This document shows positions 1 to 5,155 of a stretch of 5,860 nt of DNA, piece after piece. The notes below the pieces were generated by a model. The model was not told the DNA's origin. It did not search any database and was given only the letters and a program-made list of their open reading frames with translations. Made by a program: the position numbers and the translations under genes. Position 1 is the first letter of the stretch. Each line of letters begins with the position of its first letter. Origin of the DNA: an uncultured Collinsella sp. (lineage in GTDB: Bacteria > Actinomycetota > Coriobacteriia > Coriobacteriales > Coriobacteriaceae); the NCBI GenBank assembly GCA_958418185.1, contig CATZEP010000090.1:1-5860 (forward strand). Reading direction: 5' to 3'.

Positions 1-569
1 TATTTAAAGAAGACATTGGCACGTCGCCTGTTGGCGGCGGCGAAAAGAATCGAGACGAGCTTGCACAGGACCCAGCCCATGATAAAGCCCAGACCGATGG
101 AGAGCGCCAGGCCGTAGATGACCTTCATCCACTCGTGGACGTTGACGCTGCTCGCGCCGCCGAGGGCGATAGCGGCACCGGTCAGGCCGGCGATAAGGCT
201 GTGGCTTTGCGAGGTGGGGATGCCAAAACGCGACGCTGTGGCGCCGTAGACGACGATGGAGAACAGCGCCGCGCAGAGGCACGCGAGCGCCATGGTGCTG
301 TTTCCGCCAAAGTCGACGATATGTGAGATGGTGTTGGCGACGCTCGCGTTAAAGTGCGTCATGATGAGCACGCCGAGGAAGTTGAATGCGGCGCTCATGA
401 GAATGGCTGCGCGGGCGGGCATGCAGCGCGTGGTGACACAGGTCGCGATGGCGTTGGGCGCGTCGGTCCATCCGTTGACGAAGATAGCGCCGAGCGCGAG
501 GATCACGGTGACGGCAAGGACTGGGTTCGACACAATTTGGCCGAGGAAGGCTGAGAACGTTACGTCCAT
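1..569 (-). CDS. Inorganic phosphate transporter, PiT family (N-terminal 189 residues, cut by window edge)
   Basis: Membrane transporter that moves inorganic phosphate, usually with a cation, across the cytoplasmic membrane. Reading from the ATG at 569 the frame stays open to the window edge, giving 189 residues. A first membrane segment (about 17-33) runs into VNGWTDAPNAIAT (31-43), the PiT signature usually written GxNDxxNA. Further hydrophobic segments lie at about 52-72, 92-112, 123-139 and 150-178, and GIPTSQSHSLIAGLTG (116-131) matches the family's conserved re-entrant motif. The visible end, ANVFFK, fits the start of the central domain of this family. The last partial codon is TA-, so Tyr or a stop; homology favours Tyr. 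Start choice: an in-frame TAA lies at 602-600 with no other start codon between, and a weak GAGAAAG sits 7 bases upstream. No PhoU-like (DUF47) partner gene lies directly upstream. The family call is confident; the cation and affinity cannot be told. Confidence 0.9.
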   Translation of the reverse strand, partial: MDVTFSAFLGQIVSNPVLAVTVILALGAIFVNGWTDAPNAIATCVTTRCMPARAAILMSAAFNFLGVLIMTHFNASVANTISHIVDFGGNSTMALACLCAALFSIVVYGATASRFGIPTSQSHSLIAGLTGAAIALGGASSVNVHEWMKVIYGLALSIGLGFIMGWVLCKLVSILFAAANRRRANVFFK

Positions 570-599
570 ATATGGGCTTTCTCGAAGTTTGCAGGCACG

Positions 600-611
600 T
601 TACAAAAACAT
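600..611 (-). other. Three-codon mini-ORF (Met-Phe-Leu-stop) in the pit leader
   Basis: On the minus strand the leader of the phosphate transporter reads ATG TTT TTG TAA. It is preceded by an AGGAGGTGAT (631-622), a near-perfect match to the 16S rRNA anti-Shine-Dalgarno and much stronger than the GAGAAAG in front of the transporter's own ATG at 569. The distance from GGAGG to this ATG is long (14 bases), but TGATA and TATCA (625-611) could pair and bring them together. Function is inferred only: a minimal upstream ORF, a ribosome stand-by site, or chance. Confidence 0.35.
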
Positions 612-621
612 GATAAATCGT

Positions 622-631
622 ATCACCTCCT
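622..631 (-). promoter_or_regulatory. Strong Shine-Dalgarno sequence without a normal downstream gene
   Basis: AGGAGGTGAT on the minus strand, 53 bases from the pit ATG, too far to serve it directly. The nearest downstream ATG is the three-codon ORF at 611. The stretch 611-625 is also a perfect inverted repeat, TGATA-N5-TATCA, that overlaps both the Shine-Dalgarno end and the A of that ATG. Confidence 0.5.
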
Positions 632-780
632 GCGGGTTTCTTTACCGAGTTCTGATGGGAGAAGTGAATTTTTTGGCACTAACATTGAATATTTGCCCTG
701 TTGACCGCGGGTGTTCTTTTTGCTAGCACGCCATGAGGACACGTGCGCGCCCCAACATCCCAAAACCACAGCCTGTTCGC

Positions 781-810
781 TTTACAATATGCAAACATGC
801 GTTCGATAAT
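781..810 (+). promoter_or_regulatory. Candidate sigma-70 type promoter for the 818 gene
   Basis: TTTACA (781-786) and GATAAT (805-810) are separated by 18 bases, close to the housekeeping consensus. Transcription would start about 7 bases further on, at or next to the ATG at 818, which would give a leaderless mRNA. An overlapping TACAAT (783-788) could act as an alternative -10 box, and its start point would fall next to the in-frame ATG at 797. Confidence 0.5.
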
Positions 811-817
811 AGGAGGC

Positions 818-1156
818 ATGGAATATCGACAGACAGATGGTAAAACTCGACGCGTGCACAAGCAGTATGTGGACGTCGTGGCCCGCATCCTCGCGGGCGG
901 ACAAGTCGTGCCGGTTACCGTCTGCTGGGTCGACGGTCGCTGTTTTACGATCGACGAGATTGTCTCATCCACCGGTTTTGGCCTAACGGTTCACGGCATT
1001 CGTACGGCAACCTATAAGGTTCGTTTTGGTGGGCATACGACCGAACTGTATCTGGAAGAACAGGCGCGCGAGCGACCGGATGGCTCGCAGGCCCATCTGA
1101 TGCGTTGGTGGGTGTGGGCATTCGACCGTACGCTCGAGAGCGGGCGCCGCAGGTAA
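818..1156 (+). CDS. Small conserved-looking protein of unknown function (112 aa)
   Basis: I do not recognise this protein with certainty. It reads MEYRQTDGKTRRVHKQYVDV and continues as a soluble, strand-rich chain: VVPVTVCWVDGRCFTIDEI (about 30-48), then a YKVRFGGHTTELYLEE stretch (about 66-81) and a WWVWAFDR end. The alternation of short strands with aromatic residues suggests a small beta-barrel-like fold; related short proteins occur, from memory, in other Coriobacteriia. There is no signal peptide, membrane segment or Cys metal motif. Codon use matches the neighbours, which supports a real gene. The start is uncertain: AGGAGG ends one base before the ATG at 818, too close to act normally, and an in-frame ATG at 797 would add seven residues. 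It reads divergently from pit and lies 79 bases before the BI-1 gene, in the same direction. Confidence 0.75.
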   Translation: MEYRQTDGKTRRVHKQYVDVVARILAGGQVVPVTVCWVDGRCFTIDEIVSSTGFGLTVHGIRTATYKVRFGGHTTELYLEEQARERPDGSQAHLMRWWVWAFDRTLESGRRR

Positions 1157-1174
1157 GAGCGCGCGGCATTCGGG

Positions 1175-1180
1175 TACAAT
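1175..1180 (+). promoter_or_regulatory. Candidate -10 box for the BI-1-like gene
   Basis: GGGTACAATGG in the 79-base gap before the 1236 gene carries TACAAT, one base from consensus. No good -35 box is visible at the right spacing. Transcription from here would give a leader of roughly 50 bases. A similar GGGGTATCATGG precedes the 2073 gene. Confidence 0.35.
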
Positions 1181-1235
1181 GGCAGGAATCTTGTCACCTA
1201 CGGCGCTGTCGCGGCGCTTTTGAAAGGACGATATT

Positions 1236-1931
1236 ATGAACGATATCCAGGGTTATCAGAACGGCCCCATTGAGAGCGGCGCAAGCCGTGCCAAGGAGAT
1301 GTCGCCGCGTGCGTACAACCTTGCCATGTCTGCCCTGATCTTTTTGGGCTTTTGCGCCATGGGTGCCGGTGCTTACTTTACGAGCACCATGGCGTTTGCC
1401 CGCATGATGATGAGCGGCGCCGCCTTGCCGCTGGTCTTTGGCTCGTTTATTTTGACCATCGTCGGCATGGTCATGATGTCGGCCGCCGCGGGCAAGCAGT
1501 CTGTGGGTCTGTCCCTTGTGGGCTACGTAATCTTTGCGAGTACCTTTGGCCTGACCGCGTCGTTTGGCCTTGCCAATTACGACCTGCCCACCATCAACAC
1601 TGCCTTTATCGCCACGGCCGCCATCACCTTTGTCTTTGGTGCGCTGGGCGTGACCTTCCCCAAGTTCTTCCAGCGTGTGTACGGCATTGGTTTTGGCATC
1701 CTGCTTGCCACGATTCTGGTCGAGATCGTGCTGATGTTTATGGGCGTCTCGCAGTCCATCACCGACCTGATCGTGATCGTGGTGTTCGCCGGCTTTATTG
1801 GCTACGACACCTATGTGGCCACGACGGTGCCGCCCACGCTGCCCAACGCCGTGCTCATGGCATCCAACCTGTTCGTGGACATCATCAACGTGTTCCTGCG
1901 CATCCTGAACATCCTTGGTCGTCGCGACTAG
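1236..1931 (+). CDS. Bax inhibitor-1 / YccA-YetJ family integral membrane protein
   Basis: Predicted cytoplasmic-membrane protein of 231 residues, the usual length for bacterial BI-1 (TMBIM) proteins. After a short polar N-terminus (1-24) there are about seven hydrophobic segments, near 28-50, 58-82, 90-112, 120-140, 148-170, 176-198 and a C-terminal one at 208-228. GYDTY (189-193) and LFVDIINVFLRIL (212-224), ending in LGRRD, are the family hallmarks. Asp191 and Asp215 lie 24 residues apart, the same separation as the pH-sensing Asp pair (171/195) of Bacillus subtilis YetJ, a calcium leak channel. Calcium leak or membrane stress protection is therefore a family-based inference, not shown here. 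The start is well supported by AAGGA (1224-1228) 7 bases before the ATG. It is followed by its own terminator, so it is the last gene of its transcript. Confidence 0.92.
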   Translation: MNDIQGYQNGPIESGASRAKEMSPRAYNLAMSALIFLGFCAMGAGAYFTSTMAFARMMMSGAALPLVFGSFILTIVGMVMMSAAAGKQSVGLSLVGYVIFASTFGLTASFGLANYDLPTINTAFIATAAITFVFGALGVTFPKFFQRVYGIGFGILLATILVEIVLMFMGVSQSITDLIVIVVFAGFIGYDTYVATTVPPTLPNAVLMASNLFVDIINVFLRILNILGRRD

Positions 1932-1980
1932 CGCGGGGCATTGCAGCGTTTCTTGTCGGACGCGGTAAAACGATGTGAAA

Positions 1981-2006
1981 GGCGGTCCTTCGGGGCCGTC
2001 TTTTTT
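1981..2006 (+). terminator. Rho-independent terminator after the BI-1-like gene
   Basis: GGCGGTCC (1981-1988), loop TTCG, GGGCCGTC (1993-2000), then six T. The 8-bp stem has two G-U pairs and is closed as C(UUCG)G, the exceptionally stable tetraloop. It lies 50 bases after the BI-1 stop codon. Confidence 0.92.
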
Positions 2007-2019
2007 GTGCACGGCGGGG

Positions 2020-2025
2020 TATCAT
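2020..2025 (+). promoter_or_regulatory. Candidate -10 box for the PARG-like gene
   Basis: TATCAT within GGGGTATCATGG lies between the upstream terminator and the 2073 gene, the only space where that gene's promoter can be. No clear -35 box is seen because that position overlaps the terminator stem and T-tract. The predicted leader is about 40 bases. Confidence 0.3.
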
Positions 2026-2072
2026 GGATGGGAAAAGCCGATAGCGGCAGAGACCGAGAAAGGTGACCACTT

Positions 2073-3197
2073 ATGGCAGACGTCGACAACAGGAACCGTA
2101 ACCGCAGGCCCAATCCCAAGCGCGAGGCCCGTGCCAAGGCCGCCGAGCGTCACGTGGCGACTGTGTCCGAAGCGTGCGCCAAGGATATCGAGCGCTCGCT
2201 TGCCGGCGTGCGCGAGTTCGATGGCATGCCTGCTGGATTTGTCGCGGCGATGAAGGCCAAGGCCCAAGCGGCCGACGCTGCCGAGGAACAGGTTGCCGAG
2301 GAGTCTGAGGCCGCCGAGGAGCCCGAGGTCGAGGCCGCCGAGGTGGCATCCGCCGAGACCGAGGTTGCGGCCGAGCCTGCACCCGCCGAGGAGGCCACGG
2401 AGGCCGAGTCCGCGCCTGCCGCCGAAAAGCCCGCTCCGGTCCTGCCCGAGGTCACCGTGCTCGACGCCTCTGCCACGCAGGCCATTCTGGATAACGGCCG
2501 AGGCTACGCGCAGTTCTGCGACATGGCCGTGCTCGCCTTTGCCTCGTTCACCAACCCGGGCGGTGGCTACATCCAGGGCTATCTGGGCCAGGAGGCCACG
2601 CTCTGTGCCGATTCGTACCTGTACAACGTCCTCGATAAGCAGCGCAAATGGTACGGCGAGAACCGTCGCCGCAACATCAACTGCGAGCTTTACCGCAACC
2701 GTGCGCTGATGGTGCCTGCGGTGCGCTTCGACCGCAACCACGTACATGCATATGCCGACGTAATCGTCGCCGCCGCACCCAACGCCAAGCGCGCTCGCCA
2801 GGAGTATCGCGTGGGCGACGATGCCTTGCTGGATGCCCTGCGCGATCGCATCCGCTTTGTGCTTGCCATCTGCGATGAGTTGGGTCGCGAGAAGCTCGTG
2901 CTGGGCGCTTGGGGCTGCGACAACAACGGCTTTGACGCCGAGGCCGTGGCTGAGCTCTTCCGCAAGGAGCTCGCATCGGGCGACTTTAAGGTCAAGCAGG
3001 TCTTCTTTGCCGTGCCTTCTACGCGTTGGGACGAGGATTTTGCCAAGTTCGAGCACGTGCTGGCAAACTTCCCCGAGCGCAACGAGGAGTCCTATGCCCA
3101 GGTTGCCGCTCGTGCTGCGGCCGCTCACGCCGCCGAGCAAGCCCAGGCTGCTGCCGAGGACGATGAGGACGATGACGATTGGCGCAAGTACCTGTAA
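2073..3197 (+). CDS. PARG-like macrodomain protein (TIGR02452/DUF2263 family) with altered catalytic motif
   Basis: A 374-residue cytoplasmic protein. Residues 16-50 form a basic helical start; about 62-122 is a low-complexity Ala/Glu/Pro stretch; about 127-315 is the macrodomain; the end is Ala/Glu-rich with an acidic tail (DDEDDDDWRKYL). The fold call rests on FASFTNPGGGYIQGYLGQEA (156-175), the PARG signature GGG-x(6-8)-QEE, and on AAAPN (233-237) and LVLGAWGCDNNGFD (275-288), which match conserved family motifs. Family members remove poly(ADP-ribose) or bind ADP-ribose. Here the signature reads QEA: Glu174 is present but the second Glu, catalytic in bacterial PARG, is Ala175. It may therefore be a binding protein or use a different chemistry. 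The start has AAAGG (2059-2063) 9 bases before the ATG. The gene is bounded by terminators on both sides, so it is probably a single-gene transcript. The family is confident, the activity is not. Confidence 0.87.
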   Translation: MADVDNRNRNRRPNPKREARAKAAERHVATVSEACAKDIERSLAGVREFDGMPAGFVAAMKAKAQAADAAEEQVAEESEAAEEPEVEAAEVASAETEVAAEPAPAEEATEAESAPAAEKPAPVLPEVTVLDASATQAILDNGRGYAQFCDMAVLAFASFTNPGGGYIQGYLGQEATLCADSYLYNVLDKQRKWYGENRRRNINCELYRNRALMVPAVRFDRNHVHAYADVIVAAAPNAKRARQEYRVGDDALLDALRDRIRFVLAICDELGREKLVLGAWGCDNNGFDAEAVAELFRKELASGDFKVKQVFFAVPSTRWDEDFAKFEHVLANFPERNEESYAQVAARAAAAHAAEQAQAAAEDDEDDDDWRKYL

Positions 3198-3223
3198 TCG
3201 GTACGTGCCGACAGATGGGTCGG

Positions 3224-3256
3224 GCCGGCGGGAGAGACTGCTCCCGTCGGCTTTTT
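3224..3256 (+). terminator. Rho-independent terminator between the PARG-like and esterase genes
   Basis: GCCGGCGGGAG (3224-3234), a 6-base loop AGACTG, CTCCCGTCGGC (3241-3251), then TTTTT. The 11-bp stem has a single G-U pair. The T-tract ends 20 bases before the esterase ATG, so the hairpin sits between the PARG stop codon and the next Shine-Dalgarno sequence. Confidence 0.92.
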
Positions 3257-3275
3257 ACTAAAGGAAGGGCTTACG

Positions 3276-3935
3276 ATGAAAAACGTTCTGTGCTTTGGCG
3301 ATAGCAATACCTACGGCTACGATCCGGCGGGTATGCGCGACGGCACCGCGGTGCGCTATGCGCACGATGTGCGCTGGTGCGGCGTGGCCCAGCGCGACCT
3401 GGGCGAGGGCTGGCACGTGATTGAGGAAGGCCTAAACGGCCGCACGACGGTGCGCGACGACATGTGCCATCTGGACACCAATCTCAACGGCATCCGCGCG
3501 TTGCCGATGCTGCTCGAGTCCCATAAGCCGCTGGACGCGATCGTGATTATGCTGGGCACCAACGACTGCAAGACGGTCTTTAGCGTGGGGGCTGCCGATA
3601 TCGCTGACGGTGCCATGGCGCTGATTCGCACCGTCCGCGCGTTTCCCTGGACCGACGCTGCGCCTTGTCCGCGCATTCTGCTGATGGCTCCTATCAAGAT
3701 TAAACCGCAGATCGCCGATGTGTATATGACCGACTTTGACGAGCACTCCGTCGAGGCCTCGGAGCATTTTGCCGAATACTATGCGTATGTTGCCGAACAG
3801 TTTGGCTGCGACTTTTTGAATGCCGCCGATTTTGCCGAGCCGGGCGATATCGATTATCTGCACATGATGCCGGAAAGCCACGAGAGCCTCGGCCATGCCG
3901 TGGCAGCCAAGCTTAAAGAGATGATCGGAGAGTAG
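3276..3935 (+). CDS. SGNH/GDSL-family hydrolase, arylesterase/acyltransferase-like
   Basis: A 219-residue esterase-type enzyme. The four SGNH blocks are in order: GDSNTYG (8-14, nucleophile Ser10), EEGLNGRTT (50-58, oxyanion Gly), IMLGTND (91-97, Asn96), and DYLHMMPESH (193-202, catalytic Asp193 and His196). The stretches VRWCGVA, VIEEGLNGRTT and PLDAIVIMLGTND closely resemble Mycobacterium smegmatis AcT, an arylesterase that also does acyl transfer, so this subgroup is the best match. It hydrolyses an ester or acyl group; the natural substrate cannot be read from sequence. There is no signal peptide or membrane segment, so it should be cytoplasmic. The start is supported by GAAGGG (3264-3269), 6 bases from the ATG. 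An intrinsic terminator lies directly upstream and no promoter was found after it. It faces thiD, with the repeat array between the two. Confidence 0.92.
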   Translation: MKNVLCFGDSNTYGYDPAGMRDGTAVRYAHDVRWCGVAQRDLGEGWHVIEEGLNGRTTVRDDMCHLDTNLNGIRALPMLLESHKPLDAIVIMLGTNDCKTVFSVGAADIADGAMALIRTVRAFPWTDAAPCPRILLMAPIKIKPQIADVYMTDFDEHSVEASEHFAEYYAYVAEQFGCDFLNAADFAEPGDIDYLHMMPESHESLGHAVAAKLKEMIGE

Positions 3936-3951
3936 TACGGCCCAAAGCAGT

Positions 3952-3977
3952 ACAAAAGTTCCCCTTGCGGTGGCTTG
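3952..3977 (+). repeat. Left REP-like bracket of the array (degenerate copy)
   Basis: ACAAAAGT followed by TCCCCTTGCGGTGGCTTG matches, in the same orientation, the right-hand sequence ACAAAGGT...TCCCCTTTGCGGTGGTTTTG at 4224-4256. It lacks about four central bases and the left hairpin arm. It looks like a shortened copy of the same element. Confidence 0.55.
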
Positions 3978-3990
3978 TTTCGTTGGTTTG

Positions 3991-4045
3991 TCTTGATCTG
4001 CAACAGCTGTAAGGCCGAAAACGGGCTAGATGTTACAGATTGAGA
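3991..4045. repeat. Array unit 1 (inverted repeat)
   Basis: Arms TCTTGATCTGCAACA and TGTTACAGATTGAGA around a 25-base loop (4006-4030). This is the most diverged unit: pairing needs two G-U pairs and leaves one C-A mismatch. The second arm is preceded by CTAGA, which is mirrored by TCTAG after the first arm of unit 2. Confidence 0.85.
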
Positions 4046-4071
4046 TTATTTAGGTCGATATCGGTCGTTTG

Positions 4072-4126
4072 TCTCGATCTGTAACATCTAGGGTCGATTT
4101 TGCCGAGTTACTGTTACAGATCGAGA
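4072..4126. repeat. Array unit 2 (perfect inverted repeat)
   Basis: Arms TCTCGATCTGTAACA and TGTTACAGATCGAGA pair perfectly over 15 bp around a 25-base loop (4087-4111). It is followed by TTTTCTT on the plus strand, so a transcript of the plus strand could also terminate here. Confidence 0.92.
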
Positions 4127-4151
4127 TTTTCTTCTCAGCGGAATTTGAATG

Positions 4152-4206
4152 TCTCAATCTGTAACAGGTGGGCCGAAAAATGGACTCTAACTGTTACAGA
4201 TCGAGA
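4152..4206. repeat. Array unit 3 (inverted repeat)
   Basis: Arms TCTCAATCTGTAACA and TGTTACAGATCGAGA with one A-C mismatch around a 25-base loop (4167-4191). Pairing can extend outward through AATG/TGTT with wobble pairs. The loop contains GGGCCGAAAAA, similar to AGGCCGAAAAC in unit 1. Confidence 0.9.
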
Positions 4207-4216
4207 TGTTTGTGGG

Positions 4217-4255
4217 AACCGCCACAAAGGTGCCTGTCCCCTTTGCGGTGGTTTT
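4217..4255 (+). repeat. Right REP-like hairpin, possible terminator
   Basis: AACCGCCACAAAGG (4217-4230) pairs with CCTTTGCGGTGGTT (4240-4253) over 14 positions with one G-U pair and one A-C mismatch, around a 9-base loop. It ends in TTTT on the plus strand, so it could terminate esterase transcripts that have read through the array; in the thiD direction the T-run is only two bases. The GGTGCCTGTCCCC core resembles, from memory, REP sequences tied to RAYT transposases; no such gene is in the window. Confidence 0.6.
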
Positions 4256-4267
4256 GGGCTGCGAATC

Positions 4268-5098
4268 TTAATATTGCCACATGTGGTTGACGGGCCCGGA
4301 GCCTTTGCCCATGTCAAAGCCAGCGGCGAGAGCACCCGTTAGGTAGGCCTTGCCGGCGTTGACGGCATCGGCAAGATCCATGCCCTGGGCCAGCGCGCAG
4401 GCGATGGCGGACGAAAGCGTACAGCCAGTACCGTGCGTGTTGCCGGTCTCGATGCGCTTGTGGCGGAACCACGTGGTGAGCGGATCGCCCAGATGGTTGC
4501 CCTCGTCATCGAGCGGCGCGGGCTCTGCTAGCACATCGTTGGCCTCGTTGACAAAATGCCCGCCCTTAACGAGAGACGCGCAGCCAAAGCGACGGGTGAG
4601 AAGCATGGCGGCATTTTGCTGCGTGCGCTCGGAATCGACCTCATAATCGAGCAGCGCCATGGCCTCGGGAATGTTGGGCGTGATAACGGTCGCCAGCGGG
4701 AACAGGCGGCGGGTGAGTGCCTCAGCGGCATCCTCGGCAATGAGGCGAGCACCCGAGGTGGCGACCATGACGGGGTCGACGACGATATTTTGTGCGTCCC
4801 ACGCGCTCAAGCGGTCGGCGATAACCTCGATAATCTCGGCAGAGGAGACCATGCCGATCTTGACGGCGCTGGGTCGTATATCGTCAAAAACGGCATCGAT
4901 CTGCGCTGCGACAATATCCGGGGAGATGTTCTGCACGGCGGTAACGCCCAGTGTGTTTTGCGCTGTGATGGCTGTGATGGCCGTCTCGGCATACAGGCGG
5001 TGCGCCGTGATGGTCTTGATGTCGGCCTGAATGCCGGCGCCACCGCTGGAATCGGATCCTGCGATGGATAGAACGGCGGGTACCTTACTGCGATCCAT
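4268..5098 (-). CDS. thiD: Hydroxymethylpyrimidine / phosphomethylpyrimidine kinase
   Basis: Cytoplasmic kinase of thiamine synthesis: it phosphorylates HMP to HMP-P and HMP-P to HMP-PP, which is then joined to the thiazole phosphate. The 276 residues fit the family's usual 260-280. Ribokinase-fold motifs are complete: SIAGSDSSGGAGIQADIKT (11-29), where the substrate binds; the MVSS loop; VDPVMVATSG (about 107-116); TPNIPEA (about 139-145); a KGGHF segment; and NTHGTGCTLSSAIA (about 219-232), which holds the anion hole and active-site Cys. No thiE or other fusion partner follows the kinase domain. The start has AAGGGAG (5110-5104) 5 bases before the ATG. thiC lies upstream in the same direction, 182 bases away, in line with a shared pathway, but a separate promoter precedes thiD. 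The gene ends close to the REP-like hairpin. Confidence 0.96.
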   Translation of the reverse strand: MDRSKVPAVLSIAGSDSSGGAGIQADIKTITAHRLYAETAITAITAQNTLGVTAVQNISPDIVAAQIDAVFDDIRPSAVKIGMVSSAEIIEVIADRLSAWDAQNIVVDPVMVATSGARLIAEDAAEALTRRLFPLATVITPNIPEAMALLDYEVDSERTQQNAAMLLTRRFGCASLVKGGHFVNEANDVLAEPAPLDDEGNHLGDPLTTWFRHKRIETGNTHGTGCTLSSAIACALAQGMDLADAVNAGKAYLTGALAAGFDMGKGSGPVNHMWQY

Positions 5099-5144
5099 GT
5101 TCGCTCCCTTGTTCGGTCGGATTCAAATGGGTCTTTTACCCCGC

Positions 5145-5150
5145 ATTATA
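5145..5150 (-). promoter_or_regulatory. -10 box of a likely thiD promoter
   Basis: The minus strand reads TATAAT, a perfect consensus -10 box, with transcription expected near 5138 and a leader of about 40 bases. There is no good -35 box; its place is taken by a GC-rich hairpin (5185-5156). This suggests thiD can be expressed apart from thiC, perhaps with an activator. Confidence 0.5.
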
Positions 5151-5155
5151 AAGAG

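Larger units (their letters stand above)
570..817. other. Divergent intergenic region between pit and the 818 gene
   Basis: This 248-base gap must hold the promoters for two divergent genes and is AT-richer than the flanking genes. Besides the leader elements listed separately I see TTGACC (701-706, plus) without a well-spaced -10 box, and only weak -10 candidates for the minus strand. Reading frames that cross this gap show no coherent protein. No tRNA or riboswitch was recognised. Confidence 0.5.
3991..4206. repeat. Six-copy alternating 15-bp repeat array, 40-bp period
   Basis: Motif consensus TGTTACAGATYGAGA. Its reverse complement is at 3991-4005, 4072-4086 and 4152-4166, and the direct form at 4031-4045, 4112-4126 and 4192-4206. 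Start-to-start steps are 40, 41, 40, 40 and 40. The copies therefore form three inverted-repeat units, each with 15-bp arms and a 25-base loop, separated by 26 and 25 bases. The middle unit is a perfect 15/15 pairing, the third has one mismatch, and the first has two wobble pairs and one mismatch. The intervening 25-26 bases differ from one another, apart from a loose GGCCGAAAA similarity between the first and third loops. The array lies in the gap between the convergent esterase and thiD genes and is AT-richer than them. I cannot assign it to a named family; a set of protein-binding sites, structured RNA or a REP/MITE-type element are all possible. Confidence 0.9.

Noticed and set aside
256..726. 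156-residue plus-strand reading frame over the pit gene
   Set aside because: The opposite strand encodes a clear PiT transporter; this frame shows no family and runs into intergenic sequence.
1200..1221. Terminator or structured leader before the BI-1-like gene
   Set aside because: The two CGGCGCT copies are direct, not inverted; only a 4-bp GCGC pairing is possible.
1352..1978. 208-residue plus-strand frame overlapping the BI-1-like gene
   Set aside because: Arg/His/Cys-rich out-of-frame translation of the membrane protein.
1194..2012. 272-residue minus-strand reading frame opposite the BI-1-like gene
   Set aside because: His/Asp/Gly/Gln-rich composition typical of an antisense shadow, covers the terminator, and has no recognisable domain.
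2022..3140. 372-residue minus-strand reading frame opposite the PARG-like gene
   Set aside because: Leu/Gly-rich low complexity mirrors the Ala/Glu codons of the real gene; no domain, and the true gene has motifs and a good Shine-Dalgarno sequence.
3991..4206. CRISPR array
   Set aside because: Repeats are only 15 bp and alternate in orientation; same-direction copies are 80-81 bp apart, and no cas gene is present.
4216..4256. Insertion sequence end
   Set aside because: No transposase gene or target duplication is visible; only a REP-like hairpin can be supported.
4556..5071. 171-residue plus-strand reading frame over thiD
   Set aside because: Antisense shadow of a gene with complete ThiD motifs.
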